Shown here: piece after piece, positions 6,272 through 8,754 of the stretch
Layout: each line of letters opens with the position of its first letter
Numbering within the stretch: the stretch's first letter is position 1
Program-made: the position numbers and the translations under genes
Assembly (NCBI GenBank): GCA_030037405.1
Contig: JASHRK010000198.1
Coordinates: forward strand, 1 to 8,754
Reading direction: 5' to 3'
Source of the DNA: Acidimicrobiales bacterium
Lineage (GTDB): Bacteria > Actinomycetota > Acidimicrobiia > Acidimicrobiales > Bog-793
Length of the DNA: 8,754 nt
The notes under the pieces: model-generated
What the model saw: only the letters and a program-made list of their open reading frames with translations
What the model was told of the DNA's origin: nothing
The model's database searches: none

Positions 6272-6632
6272 GGCGAGCCGGCCTGTAGGCGGGGTTCTGT
6301 CCGCCGGTCGCCCGGCGGGGTGGCCATCCATCTAAGCGGCCTACCTGGGGACATCGGACGGGCAGCCCGTCCCCTACTTGGCCTTGCTCCTGGTGGGGTT
6401 TACCTAGCCACCCAGGTCACCCTGAGTGCTGGTGCGCTCTTACCGCACCGTTTCACCATTGCCTGTGCGCCGCCGGAGGCGTCGCCATCGGCTGTCTGTT
6501 CTCTGTGGCACTGTCCTTCGGGTCGCCCCGACTGGCCGTTAGCCAGCACCTTGCCCTGCGGAGCCCCGACCTTCCTCAGCCGCCCGGTTACCGAAGTAGT
6601 CGAGCGCACCGCGGCCACCCGGCCGGCTCGCC
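6272..6632 (-). ncRNA. rnpB: RNase P RNA, bacterial class A
   Basis: The catalytic RNA of RNase P, which matures tRNA 5' ends. The terminal helix P1 is visible as GGCCGGCTCGCC (6621-6632) and GGCGAGCCGGCC (6272-6283), setting ends and a length near 361 nt. Read on the minus strand, the order of conserved blocks is right: GAGGAAGGTCGGGGCTCC, then CAGGGCAAGGTGCTGGCTAACGG, then GGTGAAACGGTGCGGTAAGAGC. Next come AGGTAAACCCCACC (the L15 loop with the GGU that binds tRNA CCA), AGATGGATGGCC and finally ACAGAACCCCGCC. The P4 pseudoknot pairs CGGGG (6564-6568) with CCCCG (6290-6294). It lies just downstream of the histidine phosphatase gene on the same strand but has its own candidate promoter. Confidence 0.95.
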
Positions 6633-6638
6633 ACCCAC

Positions 6639-6644
6639 ATTGTG
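6639..6644 (-). promoter_or_regulatory. Candidate -10 element of rnpB
   Basis: The minus strand reads CACAAT here, similar to TATAAT, and ends 6 nt before the first base of the P1 helix at 6632. That is the spacing expected for initiation at the mature 5' end. The -35 region is weak: ACCGAA falls at the 17-bp spacing, and no TTGACA-like hexamer is seen. Confidence 0.4.
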
Positions 6645-6663
6645 CCACTCGTCCCGGTGACTT

Positions 6664-6706
6664 CGGTCCCCCGCTGCTCGTTCGTGTGATCGGAGCAGGC
6701 GGACCG
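6664..6706 (-). terminator. Bipartite hairpin between histidine phosphatase gene and rnpB
   Basis: CGGTCC (6664-6669) pairs with GGACCG (6701-6706), and CTGCTC (6674-6679) pairs with GAGCAG (6693-6698) around a 13-nt loop. It lies 32 bp past the phosphatase stop and overlaps the expected rnpB -35 zone. There is no T-tract, so it may be a weak terminator that insulates rnpB, or incidental in this GC-rich DNA. Confidence 0.3.
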
Positions 6707-6737
6707 GGGTCGCCCGGGGTCGTTGGCCCGGTCGGGG

Positions 6738-7343
6738 TCAGCTGACGAGGCCGGCCAGGTGGCCGGTCTCTCCAAACGAGCGGAGCGAGCGAGGGCTCAC
6801 CGAGACACGTGTTATCGCTGCAATGCTGAGATGCATCCGCCAAGACAGCTCCGGTCCGGCAGCTATGGCCCATGTCGCAGCGGCCTTGATCGGACCCACG
6901 TGGCTTACGGCCACGATGTCGGCTCCCTCTGGATCGGCGGCGAGCTCCTCGAGCCAGCTCTCGACCCGTCGCTGCAGCTCCAAGAGGGTCTCGCCGCCGC
7001 GTGGGCGCCAGGCAGGGTCCGAACGCCAAGCGAGCCACTCGGCGGGATCGATCTCGTCCACCCGCCTGCCGTCGAGCGAGCCGTAGTCCATCTCCGTAAG
7101 CCGCGGCTCGACTTTCACCTCGACGTTACCGAGCCAAGCAGACACGACCTCTGCCGTCGCCCGGGCGCGCCGCAATGGGCTTGTGAGAACCAGCTTGGGT
7201 GTATCCGTGTGATCGAGGGCGAGGAACCGTCCTGCGGCCTCCGCCTGGCGTTCTCCGAGCGATGTGAGCGGTGGATCCTCCTGACCGAGGAGCCGCCCAG
7301 CCACGTTACCTTCGCTCTCGCCGTGACGCAGGAGGATCAGCAC
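6738..7343 (-). CDS. Histidine phosphatase family protein (phosphoglycerate mutase-like)
   Basis: A 201-residue phosphatase of the branch that works through a phospho-histidine intermediate. It shows the RHGE motif at residues 6-9 (nucleophile H7), an Arg in SPLRRARATAE (about R58), the acid in TEMDYGSLDG (E84) and the second catalytic His in SHVGPIKA (H148). The length matches single-domain members. The GTG at 7343 is supported by GGAGG 4 nt upstream (7348-7352). Family members act on phosphosugars, nucleotides, alpha-ribazole phosphate and others, and the exact substrate cannot be read here. It follows the zinc-ribbon gene by 70 bp with a strong palindrome in the gap, and precedes rnpB. In Mycobacterium tuberculosis a comparable phosphatase domain (Rv2228c) is fused to RNase HI beside a zinc-ribbon gene; here there is no RNase H domain. 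Confidence 0.9.
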   Translation of the reverse strand: MLILLRHGESEGNVAGRLLGQEDPPLTSLGERQAEAAGRFLALDHTDTPKLVLTSPLRRARATAEVVSAWLGNVEVKVEPRLTEMDYGSLDGRRVDEIDPAEWLAWRSDPAWRPRGGETLLELQRRVESWLEELAADPEGADIVAVSHVGPIKAAATWAIAAGPELSWRMHLSIAAITRVSVSPRSLRSFGETGHLAGLVS

Positions 7344-7380
7344 CTTGCCTCCGGGCCGCCGCTTGCCCTCCCGTTGCTCG

Positions 7381-7406
7381 GCGCCACCGAGGCGCCTCGG
7401 TGGCGC
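7381..7406 (-). terminator. Perfect 26-bp GC-rich palindrome after the zinc-ribbon gene
   Basis: Arms GCGCCACCGAGG (7381-7392) and CCTCGGTGGCGC (7395-7406) are exact complements around a CG centre, giving a very stable hairpin. It begins 7 bp beyond the zinc-ribbon stop codon (7414-7416) and ends 37 bp before the phosphatase start. This is the position of a terminator or intercistronic stabiliser. No T-tract follows on the minus strand, so it would be a U-less hairpin of the kind often seen in high-GC actinobacteria. A dimeric repressor operator is an alternative. Confidence 0.5.
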
Positions 7407-7413
7407 TGGCGAC

Positions 7414-8127
7414 TCACGTCACCAGGATCCGGCCACACTGATCGCAGTAGACGATCTCGCCCGGGGTGGCGTTGAGGGCACGCTCGCGCTCGCTGCTGGG
7501 CAGTTTGAGATGGTAGCCGCTGCAGGTGCCCTCAACGAGCCGGGCAGCACCTATCCCTCCCAGGCGGGCTCGAATGCGCTCGTAGGAGGAAAGGAGGTCC
7601 GCTGGCAGTCCGAGTGCGAGCGCAGATCGTTCGTTCCGGCTTGCCTCTACGCCGGCATCGAGCTCGCTCTCCAGCTCCTTGATCCTCGCGGACACCGTTT
7701 CTCGATCCTTGAGCAGCTCGGACGCCTCGCCCGCCAAGGACTCGAGCTCGGCGTCGAGCACCTCGACCTGCTCCATGATCTCGAGCTCCTCGTCCTCGAG
7801 CGCCCGGCGATGCCGGGTGAGCGAGTCCATCTCGGTGCTCATGGCCTGAACATCCCGGTAGTCGCCCCCCTGCCGGAGCCGGGACTCGATCGCCTCTATC
7901 CTCGATGCGAACGTCGCCACCTGGGAGTCGATCTGCGACTGGCGTCTCGCCCGGTCCTCGCGGTCGGTGTCAAGCCGGCTCCGCCGAGTTTCGAGTTCCC
8001 GTGCGCGAGCCTCCATACGGGCGAGCTCGCCGCGTTCTGGCAGCTCCCGCCGTCGATAGAGGAGCTGGTCGATCGAGAGGTCGCACTCCTGCACTCGCAG
8101 CAGCAGCTTGAGAGGATCCGTCGACAC
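7414..8127 (-). CDS. C4-type zinc-ribbon coiled-coil protein
   Basis: A 237-residue protein of the actinobacterial zinc-ribbon family (Rv2229c-like), with a long helical hairpin and a C-terminal zinc ribbon. It starts at the GTG at 8127, with GGGGAGG 8 nt upstream (8136-8142). The open frame extends to 8547, but that extension is Arg-rich, lacks an SD and overlaps the upstream gene. Residues about 1-30 (DPLKLLLRVQECDLSIDQL) match the family start. About 35-165 is charged heptad-type coiled coil, including the conserved-looking QGGDYRDVQAMSTEMDSL region. The ribbon at 202-234 has C202, C228 and C231 (YCDQCGRIL), but the second Cys of the first pair is Tyr205 (CSGYH). The family is thought to act in nucleic-acid or protein binding; the precise role is not settled. 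It precedes the histidine phosphatase on the same strand. Confidence 0.85.
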   Translation of the reverse strand: MSTDPLKLLLRVQECDLSIDQLLYRRRELPERGELARMEARARELETRRSRLDTDREDRARRQSQIDSQVATFASRIEAIESRLRQGGDYRDVQAMSTEMDSLTRHRRALEDEELEIMEQVEVLDAELESLAGEASELLKDRETVSARIKELESELDAGVEASRNERSALALGLPADLLSSYERIRARLGGIGAARLVEGTCSGYHLKLPSSERERALNATPGEIVYCDQCGRILVT

Positions 8128-8264
8128 ACTGCCTGCCTCCCCGTCGGAGCCTGCGCTCGCTGGCTTCCTCGAACTCGGGTCAGGCGGCACGCATTGCGAC
8201 CGTAGCCGCCGCCGACCGGGCGCGCTAACCGCCAGGCGATCCCGTTGGCAGTCCTCGCTCCCAG
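8128..8264. other. Spacer upstream of the zinc-ribbon gene
   Basis: A 137-bp gap separates the inositol-phosphatase stop from the zinc-ribbon start. It contains the zinc-ribbon ribosome binding site (8136-8142). I see no clear promoter or hairpin in it, though its length leaves room for a promoter serving the zinc-ribbon, phosphatase and perhaps rnpB genes. Confidence 0.4.
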
Positions 8265-8754
8265 TCACCGCGAGGCGGCAGCGCGGCGCGCGACGACGAG
8301 CTCCTCGAGCAACTCCGGCGTGGCGCCCACCATCGGCATGCGCCGCGTCCCAGTGTCGAGCAAGAAGAGCTCGCGGTTCTCGACCTCGCACGCGACAGCG
8401 CCGGCCTCCCTGCAGACGAGGAGCCCTCCGAGGTAGTCCCAGACACCGTGGCCGCGGGGCCCGAAATCTGCGTAGGCGTCGAGAGTGCCGTCGGCGACGG
8501 CACAAAGGTCGAGAGCGGCCGCCCCAAGAGCCCGGTACTGCCGCCAACCGAGGTGCGCCGGTGGATAGCCTGACACGCCTATCGTCGCCTCCGAGAGCTT
8601 CGTCACGGGGCGCGGCCGGATCGTCTCGCCGTCGCGGGTCGACCCCTTGCCGCGCACTGCCTCGTAGGAGCGACCCGTCGCCTGGTTGACCACCAAGGCG
8701 GCTAGTGGACCTTCGCCGTCGACGATGCAGATGCTCGTCGCGTACCAGGGAAGA
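8265..8754 (-). CDS. Inositol monophosphatase family protein, 5'-truncated by window edge
   Basis: The C-terminal 162 codons of a Mg-dependent sugar-phosphatase of the IMPase/FIG superfamily. The frame stays open from the TGA at 8265-8267 to the window edge. A TTG at 8696 is only internal, since the residues before it (PWYATSICIVDGEGPLAALV) continue the family fold. Beyond it come NQATGRSYEAVRGKG, the core helix ALGAAALDLCAVADGTLDAYAD, and the second signature GVWDYLGGLLVCREAGAV, whose WD supplies a metal-binding Asp. The first signature (DPIDGT-type) would lie outside the window. Members dephosphorylate inositol phosphate, histidinol phosphate or PAP/fructose bisphosphate, and the missing half prevents a choice. 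It is the first of the minus-strand housekeeping genes here. Confidence 0.85.
   Translation of the reverse strand, partial: LPWYATSICIVDGEGPLAALVVNQATGRSYEAVRGKGSTRDGETIRPRPVTKLSEATIGVSGYPPAHLGWRQYRALGAAALDLCAVADGTLDAYADFGPRGHGVWDYLGGLLVCREAGAVACEVENRELFLLDTGTRRMPMVGATPELLEELVVARRAAASR

Noticed and set aside
6751..6766. Hairpin CCGGCC-AGGT-GGCCGG as a terminator of the phosphatase gene
   Set aside because: It lies inside the coding sequence before the stop codon and has no T-tract.
6400..7038. Open frames crossing rnpB on both strands
   Set aside because: The RNA structure and conserved blocks explain 6272-6632. The predicted proteins are low-complexity and have no recognisable domain.
8128..8547. 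N-terminal extension of the zinc-ribbon frame up to 8547
   Set aside because: The extra 140 residues are Arg-rich and overlap the well-supported inositol-phosphatase gene in another frame. A good ribosome binding site and the family start lie at 8127.
6723..8689. Plus-strand frames of roughly 190 to 290 codons at 6723-7475, 7345-8205 and 8108-8689
   Set aside because: They lie antisense to three genes with catalytic or structural motifs, and their own products show no family features.

Overview
The window is GC-rich, with strongly GC-ending codons, GTG/TTG starts, a class A RNase P RNA and a zinc-ribbon/histidine-phosphatase gene pair. This points to a high-GC actinobacterium (Actinomycetota). 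A deep lineage such as Acidimicrobiia would fit, but the sequence alone cannot fix the genus.

Left part (1-5940), surface or glycan accessory region. On the + strand, the 3' part of a 2-oxoglutarate/Fe(II)-oxygenase-like gene (2-493) is followed after 11 bp by a multi-pass GT-C-type glycosyltransferase with a C-terminal TPR tail (505-2577). Converging on it, with stop regions overlapping by 8 bp, is a minus-strand gene fusing a GT2 glycosyltransferase to a SAM methyltransferase (2570-3934). Upstream of that on the same strand is a secreted collagen-like protein (4041-5897). It has a signal peptide, a small two-Cys domain, 127 Gly-X-Y triplets and a beta-rich C-terminal domain. The Y positions are almost all Thr or Gln and never Pro.

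Middle (5940-6271), about 330 bp of visibly lower GC. It holds a possible small unrecognised ORF (6001-6252), short repeats and probably the promoter of the collagen-like gene.

Right part (6272-8754), a conserved housekeeping block read entirely from the minus strand. In transcription order it is: an inositol-monophosphatase-family gene running off the window edge, a coiled-coil C4-type zinc-ribbon protein with one zinc-ligand Cys replaced by Tyr, a perfect 26-bp palindrome, a histidine phosphatase, and rnpB.

The most interesting hypothesis is a bacterial collagen-modification locus. The Thr-rich collagen-like protein would be the acceptor, the adjacent GT2-methyltransferase (and possibly the GT-C protein) would decorate it, and a 2OG oxygenase lies nearby. 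The clustering and the Thr-rich Y positions are visible in the sequence; the functional link is inference.
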